Positions 1 to 8,123 of a stretch of DNA of 22,834 nt are shown here, one piece after another. Position 1 is the first letter of the stretch; every line of letters starts with the position of its first letter. The position numbers and the translations under genes were made by a program. The notes under the pieces were generated by a model. The model saw only the letters and a program-made list of their open reading frames with translations, did no database searches and was not told the DNA's origin. This DNA comes from Acetobacteraceae bacterium (lineage in GTDB: Bacteria > Pseudomonadota > Alphaproteobacteria > Acetobacterales > Acetobacteraceae), in contig JASHVB010000132.1 in assembly GCA_030039695.1 (NCBI GenBank), forward strand, positions 1 through 22,834, in the 5' to 3' direction.

Positions 1-175
1 TACGAGATCAACGGCGCACAGCTTCCTCTCAGCGGCTTTTTCTGAACCACCCGACCCAGGATGGCCGAAAACCAAAGGTGGTCGGAGTTGTTCGTACGTT
101 TTTCCGAAGCTGTATGCATTGACTTACTCCACATACGAGTGGATTATCCGACCCTCTCGCTGCACGGGACTGAAC
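1..175. other. Left-edge non-coding stretch
   Basis: No gene can be supported here. One plus-strand frame is open from the window edge to a TGA at 43-45 and could be the last 14 codons of a gene that starts outside the window, but this is too short to judge. The remainder is less GC-biased than its surroundings and leads into the SsuD-like relic. Confidence 0.3.
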
Positions 176-670
176 ATGAGCGTCGACTTCATCGGAATGA
201 TCGCGAGCCGGGGCAAATCGGAGATCCGGCCGCCAACTGGTCCGCTCATCGACCCGGTCCACCTTGTGCGGGCAGCACAGCCGCATTCAGCCACAGCCAC
301 CGGGTTCGACCGTGTCCTGGTCGCCCACCATTCGCATGATCCGGACGCTATCCTGGTGGCATCGCAAGCCGCCGTCGCGACCCGGCGCATTGGTTTTATG
401 GTCGCTCACCGGCCCGCTTTCCTGCAGCCCACTTGGGCGGCACGGCAATTCGCCACGCTCGACGTTCTCAGGGCGCGTGAGAGCCTGGAACAGATCCGCG
501 TAGCGCGCGGCGAGGCCTTTGGTCGCACCAACCCGAAGCCTCAGAGCGTCGGCTCACAGCGGCTGCTGGCGCCGGCGCGCGGTGGCAAGGTCCGTGACAA
601 GCGTCTGCGGACCGGGGTTGCCGCCGCGGTCGGTGCGGGTGCCAACACGACCGACCGCGATCGCGCTTAG
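176..670 (+). pseudogene. SsuD-like FMN-dependent alkanesulfonate monooxygenase relic with internal deletion
   Basis: The frame from ATG 176 encodes 164 residues, against roughly 360-390 for intact luciferase-like (LLM class) sulfonate monooxygenases. Residues 1-98 match the family N-terminus: the segment GFDRVLVAHHSHDPDAILVA is followed by RRIGFMVAHRP, then QPTWAARQFATLDVL. E. coli SsuD, from memory, has the counterparts GYTGVLIPTG, RLKFLVALRP and SPTVAARQAATLDRL. From about residue 113 the match jumps to the C-terminal third (EAFGRTNPKPQSVGSQRLLA, then RTGVAAAVGAGANTT), so about 150 central residues are missing. A TAG at 668-670 ends the frame before the expected final strand. Next to the junction, near 475, another frame reads SGRV, as the intact enzyme would continue, which suggests a messy junction. 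The enzyme family would release sulfite from alkanesulfonates using FMNH2 and O2. This copy cannot form a complete TIM barrel. The family call is from remembered homologues, without an alignment. Confidence 0.75.
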
Positions 671-710
671 CTACCCCGAAGCTTGGCAAGCCATTTACCG
701 GCACAATCGT

Positions 711-716
711 GAGGAA
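711..716 (+). promoter_or_regulatory. Ribosome binding site of the family-5 binding protein
   Basis: GAGGAA lies 5 bases before ATG 722 and fixes that start. The intact gene begins only about 50 bases after the SsuD-like relic, so the two may once have shared a transcript. Confidence 0.6.
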
Positions 717-721
717 CTTCG

Positions 722-2341
722 ATGGCGTCACCGAAAACCCCAACGGCCGCATGGTCGCGTCGCGCCATCCTCGGTTCGCTGGCCGCGGCCGGCGTGGCAC
801 CGTTGTGGACCCGGCATGCCAGTGCCACGGCCCGCCATGGGGGGACACTGACCGTGCTAATCGACCCGGAGCCTCCGGTGCTGCTAACGGTAGCCAACAC
901 CGCTGGCGTCTCATTGTACACCAGTTCCAAAACCAACGAAGGGCTGCTGACTTACGATTTCAATCTCAACCCGCGGCCCCAACTTGCGACCTCTTGGACG
1001 GTCAGTGAGGACGGTCTTGAATATAGCTTCACGTTGCGCCCCGGTGTGCGCTGGCACGATGGCCAACGCTTCACTTCTGCCGATGTGGCTTTTTCGATTG
1101 AAACGCTGAAGCAGGTCCATCCACGTGGTCGCAGTACTTTCGCTAATGTCAGCGCGATCCACACGCCCGACCCGTTGACCGCCGTGCTCGTATTGTCGCG
1201 GCCCGCCCCGTATCTGCTCACCGCGCTCGCGGCGGCGGAGACGCCAATATTGCCGCGGCATCTGTATGAGGGAACCGAGGCAGCCAGCAACAAACTGAAT
1301 GATGCCCCGATCGGGACGGGGCCGTTTCGGTTCAAGGAGTGGGTCCGCGGCAGCCACATTACCTATGAACGCAACCCGGATTACTGGGATAAGCCCAAAC
1401 CCTACATCGACCAATTGATTTTTGTGGTAATGCCGGACGCCTCCGCACGCTCCGCGGCGATCGAGTCAGGAGCCGTCGATCTGGCGCCGGGGGCACCTGT
1501 CCCATTCTCGGATCTCGACCGGCTTAGAAAAATTCCACGTCTGCGATTCACCACCGATGGCTATCAATACATCAACAGCGTCTGCCGGACGGAATTCAAT
1601 CTTGACCGGCCGCACCTCGCCAGGCACGAGGTGCGCGAGGCGATTGCCCACGCCATCGATCGTGAGACAATTTTGCAAGTGCCGTTGTTCGGCTATGGCG
1701 AGATTGCACTCGGACCGATCAGCCCGCAGTTGAAACGCTTTACCGCTACCGACCTCCCGTTCTATCGACACGATCCGAAGCATGCCGAGCAATTGCTCGA
1801 TCAGGCGGGCTATCCACGTGGTCCAGATGGCGTGCGGCTCCGGCTCACTCACGACTATCTGCCGTACGGCGATTCCTTCCCGCGGATCGCTGATTACCTG
1901 AAGCAGTCGCTGCGCCGGGTCGGGATCGATGTCACCATTCGGTCCCAGGACTTTGCCGCCTATATCAAGCGGGTCTACACTGACCGCGATTTCGATTTCA
2001 CCGTCAACAGCATGAGCAATTTGTTCGATCCCACCGTGGGCGTGCAACGGCTCTACTGGTCGAAAAACTTCCGGGTCGGTGTGCCTTTCTCGAACGGCGC
2101 GCATTACATCAACCCGGAGGTCGATCGCCTGCTGGAGTCCGCGGCGGTGGAAACCGATGCGACGCGGCGCTTGCAGGACTTCAGCGAATTCCAGCGCCTG
2201 GTGATCAAGGACCTGCCGGATATTACGCTGACCACTATGTATTACGCCACCATCGGTGACCACAAGGTTATTAACCACACGGTGGGTGCGGACGGTGTCG
2301 CCGGTAACCTGGCCGACGTTTACATCAACGCGGCCACATGA
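722..2341 (+). CDS. ABC transporter family-5 (peptide/nickel/opine-type) substrate-binding protein
   Basis: This 539-residue periplasmic binding protein is of the SBP_bac_5 (DppA/OppA/NikA) type and of normal family length. The N-terminus carries a Tat-like signal: SRRAILGSLAAAG near residues 12-24, with likely cleavage around ASA. Family hallmarks follow in order: GGTLTVLID at the mature start, LATSWTVSEDGLEYSFTLRP, GVRWHDGQRFTSADVAFS, a GTGPFRFKEW segment with YERNPDYWD, and in the second lobe REAIAHAIDRETIL and AEQLLDQAGYP. Such proteins deliver peptides, opines, glutathione or other compounds to a DppBCDF-type transporter, but no family-5 permease or ATPase lies in the window. It is therefore an orphan here, or its partners are elsewhere. 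The ligand cannot be inferred. The protein class is certain; the substrate is unknown. Confidence 0.93.
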   Translation: MASPKTPTAAWSRRAILGSLAAAGVAPLWTRHASATARHGGTLTVLIDPEPPVLLTVANTAGVSLYTSSKTNEGLLTYDFNLNPRPQLATSWTVSEDGLEYSFTLRPGVRWHDGQRFTSADVAFSIETLKQVHPRGRSTFANVSAIHTPDPLTAVLVLSRPAPYLLTALAAAETPILPRHLYEGTEAASNKLNDAPIGTGPFRFKEWVRGSHITYERNPDYWDKPKPYIDQLIFVVMPDASARSAAIESGAVDLAPGAPVPFSDLDRLRKIPRLRFTTDGYQYINSVCRTEFNLDRPHLARHEVREAIAHAIDRETILQVPLFGYGEIALGPISPQLKRFTATDLPFYRHDPKHAEQLLDQAGYPRGPDGVRLRLTHDYLPYGDSFPRIADYLKQSLRRVGIDVTIRSQDFAAYIKRVYTDRDFDFTVNSMSNLFDPTVGVQRLYWSKNFRVGVPFSNGAHYINPEVDRLLESAAVETDATRRLQDFSEFQRLVIKDLPDITLTTMYYATIGDHKVINHTVGADGVAGNLADVYINAAT

Positions 2342-2874
2342 CCGTCACCGCGGGTGATTTTCCCGCTGACCAACGGATGCGGTGCATGACGACGTGAGCA
2401 GCGGAACACGAACCAGGGTCGCTGCTGGACCCGCATCGTTTGCTCAGCCCACGTCGGGCACCAGTCGCGAACACCGTACGCTACGACCGGGAAGGCTGCT
2501 TTCTGCCGATTGCGGGAAGGTCCTCACCGCGCGTCGTCGGCACACTGGTGACGGATTGCAGTAACCCAGGGCGATCTGCACGGTAGGTCGACGGTCGCGT
2601 TCGCCTGGTGCCGGCGCCTTGTTATCGCACGCGGAGGTTCGATTGACGGCCATGTCCGACCGCGGCGCTCTGGGTCCGCAATCGCCCCGGCCCTTCGCTG
2701 ACCGCGCCGGGCCCGGGTACCATCTTGATCGGTGCGACAAGATTGCTAACACGCTACCATGTAGGTAGTACATCTTGAACACGTCGGCAAAGCGTGAATA
2801 AGCTCGCCAAACAGACCAACCGCAAAGCCCTGCCAGCCAGCCATAACGCCCGCATACCGAGGAGAAAACCAGTC
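2342..2874. other. Intergenic region, no supported gene
   Basis: These 533 bases separate the orphan binding protein from the dioxygenase. A short GCGGG/CCCGC inverted repeat with a 7-base loop starts about 10 bases after the stop codon, but it lacks a U-run and is a weak terminator candidate. Short frames exist on both strands without ribosome binding sites or recognisable motifs. No transporter remnant could be identified. The 3' end holds a small palindrome (listed separately). Confidence 0.5.
2754..2768. promoter_or_regulatory. Candidate operator: 15-bp inverted repeat upstream of the dioxygenase
   Basis: The sequence CTACC-ATGTA-GGTAG is a perfect 5-bp inverted repeat with a 5-base spacer, about 107 bases before the dioxygenase start. 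A possible -35/-10 pair overlaps it on the plus strand (TTGCTA, 17 bases, TAGTAC), so a bound protein could block transcription. Promoter similarity is weak and a 5-bp arm can occur by chance, so this is only a candidate. Confidence 0.25.
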
Positions 2875-3846
2875 ATGTCCACAACGCTTGAACGCCCGGC
2901 TGCGCAGACGCTGCGCATCACACCGACCACCGCGGTCATCGGCGCGGATGTCGACGGCGTCGACCTCCGCCAACCGCTCGATCCCGGCACGGTCGCCCGG
3001 CTGCGGGAAGCGCTGCTGGAGCATAAGGTGTTGTTCTTCCGCAATCAGGATATCGACGACGTCCAGCAGATCCGCTTCACGCGCTATTTCGGCGCGGTGA
3101 CGCCGGCGCATCCGGTCATCAACGGGCTGCCCGATCTGCCGGAGGTCATGGAAAACCGTCTGCACGGCGGCGCGGCGGACTACCGGTCCTTCCGCCTGGA
3201 TGTGAACAATCCGCTGCGTCCGGTCTCGCGCGGGCGATCCGGCCGTGGCTGGCACATCGACATCACCTTTGTCGCCAATCCGGCGGCCATCACGGTGCTG
3301 CGCGGCATCGAAATCCCTTCTTATGGCGGCGATACGGCATGGGTGGATCTCGAGGCATTGTACCACAGCCTCTCGCAGCCGGTGCGAGCGCTGGTTGACG
3401 GTCTGAAGGCGATCCATGTCCGCGATGACGCCGGGAACGGAGTGATACACCCGCCCCGTTATGACGGCCGTCCGACTGGCCCGTTTGCCTCATTGCATCC
3501 ACTGGTGCGCGTCCATCCGGAGACGCAACGCAGATCGTTGTTCTTGAGCACCGGCTTCGTCAAGGCAATCGATGGGCTGCACCCCAGCGAGAGCGCAGTC
3601 TTGCTCGACTACCTGAATGAGGAGCTGGCGGGGCATGCCGATTTCCAGGTGCGATTCCGCTGGACACCAGGGGCCATTGCCGTGTGGGACAACCGTGCCG
3701 TTGCCCATTTCGGTCCCATCGACGGACCGCGGGTGATGGCGCAACGCATCGTGCATCGCACGACGGTCGGCGGTGACTTGCCCATCGGACCGGACGGTTT
3801 CGTATCACGTCCGCTGGTGGGCGACCTGTTTAACGTCGTCTCCTGA
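2875..3846 (+). CDS. TauD/TfdA-family Fe(II)/2-oxoglutarate-dependent dioxygenase
   Basis: The start is the ATG at 2875, preceded by GAGGAGAA; an upstream in-frame ATG at 2794 lacks such a site. The product has 323 residues. The iron-binding facial triad is visible: H127-x-D129 in GRGWHIDITF, and H278 in WDNRAVAHFG. The 2-oxoglutarate-binding arginine region follows (QRIVHRTTVGG, R291/R295). The DTAWVDLEALYHSLS segment after the HxD is also typical. The family couples 2-oxoglutarate decarboxylation to hydroxylation of taurine, alkyl sulfates, 2,4-D and similar substrates. For sulfonates this releases sulfite. The neighbouring SsuA-type transporter supports a sulfonate or sulfate-ester substrate, but TauD relatives are broad and the substrate is not determined. 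It is cytoplasmic, with no signal peptide. The next gene starts 246 bases downstream, so co-transcription is possible but not evident. Confidence 0.92.
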   Translation: MSTTLERPAAQTLRITPTTAVIGADVDGVDLRQPLDPGTVARLREALLEHKVLFFRNQDIDDVQQIRFTRYFGAVTPAHPVINGLPDLPEVMENRLHGGAADYRSFRLDVNNPLRPVSRGRSGRGWHIDITFVANPAAITVLRGIEIPSYGGDTAWVDLEALYHSLSQPVRALVDGLKAIHVRDDAGNGVIHPPRYDGRPTGPFASLHPLVRVHPETQRRSLFLSTGFVKAIDGLHPSESAVLLDYLNEELAGHADFQVRFRWTPGAIAVWDNRAVAHFGPIDGPRVMAQRIVHRTTVGGDLPIGPDGFVSRPLVGDLFNVVS

Positions 3847-4092
3847 AGCGATTGACCCTGGTCTTGCCGACACGACGAGGTTCATTGGTGCTTGCGATCG
3901 CGTGAGTTCGGATCGACCGCGGGGGTGCTCGCCTCGCGGCGACCCGATCGCTGCGGCATCCCAATGAAAACCAGGGCGACACGATCAGACACCACCAGCG
4001 CTCGGCGACCGCAATCCAAGGATCCGTGCGAGAGACCAGCTGTAGCGAGGCATATGACGCATTAACCACGTGAGCGAAGGGGGGTATCAACC

Positions 4093-5145
4093 TTGACCCA
4101 GCCACTTAGCGGACATTCCCTGACAAGGGTCACGAGACGTCATGTTGTCGGCTTCGCTTTTGGCACGCTGGCAGCCGTGGCCACGCGTGCAAGCGCGGCG
4201 AACGGCTTATGGCCGGCTGTGGTCCCGCGTGGCACGGCACTGACCGTTGGCGATCAGAATGAAGTGCTGCAGACTCTGTTCGCGGCTTCCGGCGAGCAGG
4301 CGAAGCTTGGGGCCAAGGTCACTTTTGCCAATTTCCTGGGCGGGCCCGCCATACTGGAAGCATTCCGCGCCGGCGCACTGGATCTCGCCACGGTTGGCAA
4401 TACCCCACCGATCCAGGCACAGGCCGCGGGCGAGCACATTCCAATCGTTGCAGCGATACGGGTATCGGGCCTGGAGTACGGGCTTGCCGTCCGGCCGGGC
4501 TTGACACTGACCCACCTCTCGCAACTTCGCGGCAAGCGAATCGGCTACGCCGAGGGCACCGCGCGTCAACCCTTCGTGCTCAACATCCTCAAACTGGCGG
4601 GCCTTAAGCGCACCGACGTTACTCTCGTCCCGCTCCGCGCGGCGGATTTTCCCGATGCGGTCCGTTCCGGCGCGATCGACGTCGGGCCGCTGAACGAGCC
4701 GCACTTCTCGCGCTATCTGGCCAATTACGCGGATCGCGGCGCCAGTGCCATGCCGGCCTCGGAATACGCCAGGGCGCCGCGGAGTTTGTCCTACCTGTAC
4801 GCGAGCGACGGCGCCTTGCGTGGCAAGGCGAAGACCGCAGCGATCGCCGATTTCATCGCCCGCTGGATGGCGGCCAAGCGGTGGTCGAGGGCGCACCGCG
4901 ACGCGTGGATAGACGCCTACTACGTGAAACGCGAACGCCTGTCAGCGGCGGATGGACTAAGGATCGAGCTGGCCGCCACCGACGTCACATTTCCGCTGCT
5001 GAGCAGTCTGGTCGCGACACAGCAGGCGACTGCTGATCTGATTTACGAGGCCGGCGATATTCCGAAACGGTTGGATGTGCGCGAGGAATTCGATTTCCGT
5101 TTCGACGACGTCATTGCGGCCAATACCGAGCCTCCCGTCCGATGA
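4093..5145 (+). CDS. NitT/TauT-family (SsuA/TauA-like) ABC transporter substrate-binding protein
   Basis: The 350-residue product starts at TTG 4093. That frame is closed upstream by TAA at 4063, and AAGGGGG lies about 9 bases before the start. The N-terminus is a Tat-like signal (TRRHVVGFAFGTLAAVATR, ending near ASAA). The mature protein shows the sulfonate/nitrate binding fold: FLGGPAILEAFRAGALDLATVG, the segment QLRGKRIGYAEGTARQPFVL, and a second-lobe VRSGAIDVGPLNEPHFSRYL. A periplasmic binding protein of this type captures aliphatic sulfonates, taurine, nitrate or pyrimidine precursors. The 4-base ATGA overlap with the permease gene and the nearby dioxygenase favour an organosulfur ligand, but this is inference. 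A second, broken gene of the same broad class lies near 13.6-14.3 kb. Confidence 0.9.
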   Translation: MTQPLSGHSLTRVTRRHVVGFAFGTLAAVATRASAANGLWPAVVPRGTALTVGDQNEVLQTLFAASGEQAKLGAKVTFANFLGGPAILEAFRAGALDLATVGNTPPIQAQAAGEHIPIVAAIRVSGLEYGLAVRPGLTLTHLSQLRGKRIGYAEGTARQPFVLNILKLAGLKRTDVTLVPLRAADFPDAVRSGAIDVGPLNEPHFSRYLANYADRGASAMPASEYARAPRSLSYLYASDGALRGKAKTAAIADFIARWMAAKRWSRAHRDAWIDAYYVKRERLSAADGLRIELAATDVTFPLLSSLVATQQATADLIYEAGDIPKRLDVREEFDFRFDDVIAANTEPPVR

Positions 5146-5999
5146 ACGAGCACGCGGCCCCGAGACATTTACGATCCGGCGTTGTCGCCGCGTCGGCGCC
5201 CGCCGCTCTCGGCTCGGGCCACCGCAGGCGGCTGGTGTCACGCCGCCTGCCGCCGGGCGGCATCCTGATCGGCCCCATCGGACTGGTGGTCGTCTGGCAG
5301 ATCGCGTCCATGACTGGCGCGCTATCGCCTAAAATCCTTGCGGCGCCATCAACCGCGGCGGTCACCGGATATGACATGCTGCAAAGCGGCGTGCTGATCA
5401 AGCATCTGCTGGCCTCCGCCGAACGCGCCTATTTCGGACTGGCGATCGGGGTCGTCGTTGGCTTCGTCTTCGCGTTGATCGCCGGTCTGACCAGGGTCGG
5501 GGAGGCCATCGTTGATGGCATTGTACAAGTCAAGCGCGCGATCCCCACCTTGGCGTTGATCCCCTTGGGCATCCTGTGGCTGGGCATCGGCGACGCCATG
5601 AAGGTAGCGCTGATCGCCTTCAGTGTGTTCATCCCGATCTACGTCAACACGCATGCCGGCTTACGTAGCATCGACTTACGCTATGTCGAGCTGTCGCGGA
5701 CAGTCGGTCTTGGGCCAGCCAGCTTTTTGGGTCGGGTTGCCATTCCGAGCGCTTTGCCCGGCTTTTTTACCGGTCTGCGACTGGCGGTAACCGCCTGCTG
5801 GACTTCGCTGGTCGTGCTGGAGCAAATCAACACGACTAACGGAATCGGCTATTTGATGGACCGCGCACGCGATTATGGTCAGACCGATGTGATGGTGGTG
5901 TGCCTAGCGATCTACGCCATTCTCGGCTTGATCTCCGACATGGCGGTTCGGCTGCTGGAACGTCGGGCGCTTGCATATCGCAGGGTGTTGGGGTCGTGA
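5142..5999 (+). CDS. NitT/TauT-family (SsuC/TauC-like) ABC transporter permease
   Basis: This 285-residue inner-membrane protein begins at an ATG overlapping the preceding stop by four bases (ATGA), which signals translational coupling. After a hydrophilic N-terminus of about 38 residues, membrane segments appear at roughly 40-60, 97-117, 133-150, 155-170, 213-228 and 250-270. The cytoplasmic EAA coupling loop is at about 182-212 (VELSRTVGLGPASFLGRVA, then IPSALPGFFTGLR), with the expected conserved G and P. The protein forms the channel for the SsuA-type binding protein and docks onto the ATPase encoded next. The length is a little above the usual 250-270 because of the N-terminal extension. 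Confidence 0.93.
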   Translation: MNEHAAPRHLRSGVVAASAPAALGSGHRRRLVSRRLPPGGILIGPIGLVVVWQIASMTGALSPKILAAPSTAAVTGYDMLQSGVLIKHLLASAERAYFGLAIGVVVGFVFALIAGLTRVGEAIVDGIVQVKRAIPTLALIPLGILWLGIGDAMKVALIAFSVFIPIYVNTHAGLRSIDLRYVELSRTVGLGPASFLGRVAIPSALPGFFTGLRLAVTACWTSLVVLEQINTTNGIGYLMDRARDYGQTDVMVVCLAIYAILGLISDMAVRLLERRALAYRRVLGS

Positions 6000-6697
6000 C
6001 CGTTCATCTGCGGGATCTCACACGGGGATTTTCCGGCCGGCGCGTGCTGGACATTCCGACGCTGGATCTCGCACCGGCCGAGTTCGTGGCGTTGATTGGA
6101 CGCAGCGGCTCTGGAAAAAGCACGTTGCTGCGCGCGATCGCCGGGCTGGACGACGATGCGGAGGGCGATGGCACGGTGATCGTGACCGACAACCGATCCG
6201 TACTGTTTCAGGATTCACGCTTGTTGCCGTGGGAAACGATCCTTCGGAACGTCACGCTCGGGCTGCGCGCGCAAGATGCAGACCAGCGTGGCCGGGCGGC
6301 GCTGGCGGATGTCGGGTTAGCGGGTCGCGAGGCGTCTTGGCCCATCGTGCTGTCCGGTGGCGAGCAGCAACGTGTGGCCCTCGCCCGTTCGCTCGTCAGG
6401 CAACCGGCGCTGCTGTTGGCCGACGAGCCATTCGGTGCCTTGGACGCGCTCACGCGGCTGCGTATGCACGCATTGCTGTTCCGGCTGGTGGAGCGGGATC
6501 GTCCGACCGTTCTGCTGGTGACACATGATGTGGATGAGGCACTGGTTCTGGCGGATCGGGTCCTCGTCATGGAGCAGGGCCGACTGGTACACGATGTGCC
6601 CGTGGATTTCCCGCATCCGCGGCGGAAGCCCGACGCACGCTTCGCCTCGCTGCGCGGCGAATTGCTGAATGCGTTGGGTGTCGCGGGGGAGGTGTGA
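5996..6697 (+). CDS. NitT/TauT-family (SsuB/TauB-like) ABC transporter ATP-binding protein
   Basis: The start is GTG 5996, overlapping the permease stop by four bases (GTGA); a longer open frame extends back inside the permease gene and is not needed. The 233-residue ATPase has Walker A GRSGSGKST (35-43), a Q-loop at FQDSRLLPW (Q72), signature LSGGEQQR (119-126), Walker B LLLADEP (139-145) and H-switch H177 in LLVTHDVDEA. The FQDSRLLPW Q-loop is characteristic of the SsuB/TauB/NrtD subfamily. It powers import through the permease encoded upstream. All nucleotide-binding residues appear intact, so the transporter should work even though other sulfonate-type genes in the window are broken. Confidence 0.94.
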   Translation: MTVHLRDLTRGFSGRRVLDIPTLDLAPAEFVALIGRSGSGKSTLLRAIAGLDDDAEGDGTVIVTDNRSVLFQDSRLLPWETILRNVTLGLRAQDADQRGRAALADVGLAGREASWPIVLSGGEQQRVALARSLVRQPALLLADEPFGALDALTRLRMHALLFRLVERDRPTVLLVTHDVDEALVLADRVLVMEQGRLVHDVPVDFPHPRRKPDARFASLRGELLNALGVAGEV

Positions 6698-6740
6698 ACC
6701 ACATGAAGCCAGCTCTGCCACCGCCAAGGGATCACGACCC

Positions 6741-8069
6741 ATGACGATCCTGCGAGACACCCGCGACAACCCGCTGTCCGGTGCGAACCACGCGGCGGCC
6801 ACAGCCTACATGGACGGGCTTGCTCAGTTCAGCCTCTATGCGGGCGATCCGGTCGCCCGGGCGGAAGCCGCGACGGCAGCCGCGCCCGGGTTCGCCATGG
6901 GCCATGTGCTGCGTGCCTGGTTGTTTCTGCTCAGCACCGAAGCTCCGGCACGGTCCCCGGCGCGCGAATCATGGTTGGCAGCGAAGGATCTGCCGGTAAC
7001 GGCGCAGGAAGCCGGCCACATCGCCGCAATCGGACACCTGCTGGAAGGCCGTTGGCATCAGGCCGCACGCGTGCTGGAAGATGTGACCATCGACCATCCG
7101 CGTGACCTGCTGGCGTTGCAGGTCGGGCATCAGCTCGATTTCTTCACCGGCCACGCTCGTATGTTACGCGACCGGATCGCGCGCGCCTTGCCGTTCTGGT
7201 CCGCCGAAACGCCGGGGCGGCACGCTCTTCTGGGCATGCTTGCCTTTGGCCTGGAAGAGATGGGGGCGTATGACGAAGCCGAGGCGGCTGGCCGCGCTGC
7301 CGTGGCGCAAGAACGCCGTGATGCCTGGGCCTGGCACGCGGTGGCCCACGTGATGGAGATGCGCGGCCGTACCGAAGATGGCATCGCATGGATGCGCGCG
7401 GACACCGATGCCTGGACCCGCGACAATTTCTTCGCGGTGCACAACTGGTGGCATCTGGCGCTGTACTACCTTGAGATCGGCGACATCGCGGAGGTGTTGC
7501 GTTTGTTCGACGGACCGATCCACGGCGTCCGCTCGACTGTGATGATCGATATGATCGATGCCGCGGCGCTGCTGTGGCGACTGCATGTGCGTGGCGTCGA
7601 TGTCGGCGATCGCTGGCAAACCGTCGCGGACACGTTCGCCCCGGCAGCCGGCGCCGGAAATTACGCGTTCAACGACATGCACGCGATGATGGCCTTCGTC
7701 GGCGCCGGCCGTCGCGATCTGGCCGACGCCGTGCTGGCGGCACAACGCGAGGCGATCACGCGGGATGACGACAATGCCGGCTTTACCCGCGATGCCGGGC
7801 ACGCGCTGACATGCGCGATCCAGGCATTCGGCGACGAGCGGTATGCTGACGTCGTGACACTGATCCGCCCGGTGCGCAGCCGGGCGAACCGTTTCGGTGG
7901 CAGCCACGCGCAACGCGACGTCATCGATCTGACTTTGATCGAGGCTGCGTTGCGTGCCGGCGAGCATGATCTCGCCGCTGCTCTTGCCGCAGAACGCGTT
8001 GCCGCAAAGCCTGCCAGTCCGCTGGCGCGGTTGCTCGCACGGAGAGCCGCGGCCGTTGGCGAAGCATGA
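6741..8069 (+). CDS. TPR-containing protein of the TTC38-like family
   Basis: ATG 6741 gives 442 residues and lies 43 bases after the ATPase stop; a longer frame from 6669 overlaps that gene and is less likely. The protein is all-helical in appearance and has no signal peptide or membrane segment. It contains tetratricopeptide-like helix pairs, for example ALLGMLAFGLEEMGAYDEAE and RRDAWAWHAVAHVMEMRGRTEDGI. The family signature is the HVMEMRGR...HNWWHLALYYLEIGD block, typical of bacterial homologues of human TTC38. The biochemical role of the family is unknown, and the conserved His/Trp-rich block could be a binding or catalytic site. Its position behind the transporter genes suggests co-transcription and a possible role with the same substrate (inference). 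Confidence 0.85.
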   Translation: MTILRDTRDNPLSGANHAAATAYMDGLAQFSLYAGDPVARAEAATAAAPGFAMGHVLRAWLFLLSTEAPARSPARESWLAAKDLPVTAQEAGHIAAIGHLLEGRWHQAARVLEDVTIDHPRDLLALQVGHQLDFFTGHARMLRDRIARALPFWSAETPGRHALLGMLAFGLEEMGAYDEAEAAGRAAVAQERRDAWAWHAVAHVMEMRGRTEDGIAWMRADTDAWTRDNFFAVHNWWHLALYYLEIGDIAEVLRLFDGPIHGVRSTVMIDMIDAAALLWRLHVRGVDVGDRWQTVADTFAPAAGAGNYAFNDMHAMMAFVGAGRRDLADAVLAAQREAITRDDDNAGFTRDAGHALTCAIQAFGDERYADVVTLIRPVRSRANRFGGSHAQRDVIDLTLIEAALRAGEHDLAAALAAERVAAKPASPLARLLARRAAAVGEA

Positions 8070-8123
8070 CCAAACACGGCCTCGACACTGACCGTCACAA
8101 GCAGGCGCGGCAATACGCGGTAC
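8070..8123. other. Convergent gap between TPR gene and livF
   Basis: Two oppositely oriented operons end 54 bases apart. No clear hairpin with a U-run is visible on either strand, so any termination signal here is not of the classical intrinsic type. Confidence 0.4.

Noticed and set aside
119..175. Upstream extension of the SsuD-like relic frame to an ATG at 119
   Set aside because: The 19 extra residues do not resemble the family N-terminus; homology starts at the ATG at 176.
1466..2278. Long minus-strand frame (270 codons) opposite the family-5 binding protein
   Set aside because: It is a mirror frame of a high-GC gene; its translation has no motifs, while the plus-strand frame is a textbook binding protein.
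2342..2375. Intrinsic terminator after the family-5 binding protein
   Set aside because: The GCGGG/CCCGC hairpin has only five pairs and no following T-run on the plus strand.
2746..3450. Minus-strand frame of 234 codons opposite the TauD-like gene
   Set aside because: It is a shadow of the dioxygenase, with an Arg/His-rich translation and no family features.
3852..3974. CCCTGGT / ACCAGGG inverted pair in the gap after the TauD-like gene
   Set aside because: Seven-base arms more than 100 bases apart are expected by chance and show no associated mobile-element features.
5900..5995. Longer start for the SsuB-like ATPase inside the permease gene
   Set aside because: ATPase homology begins at the GTG at 5996, which has the typical 4-base overlap with the permease stop; the upstream part is permease coding sequence read in another frame.
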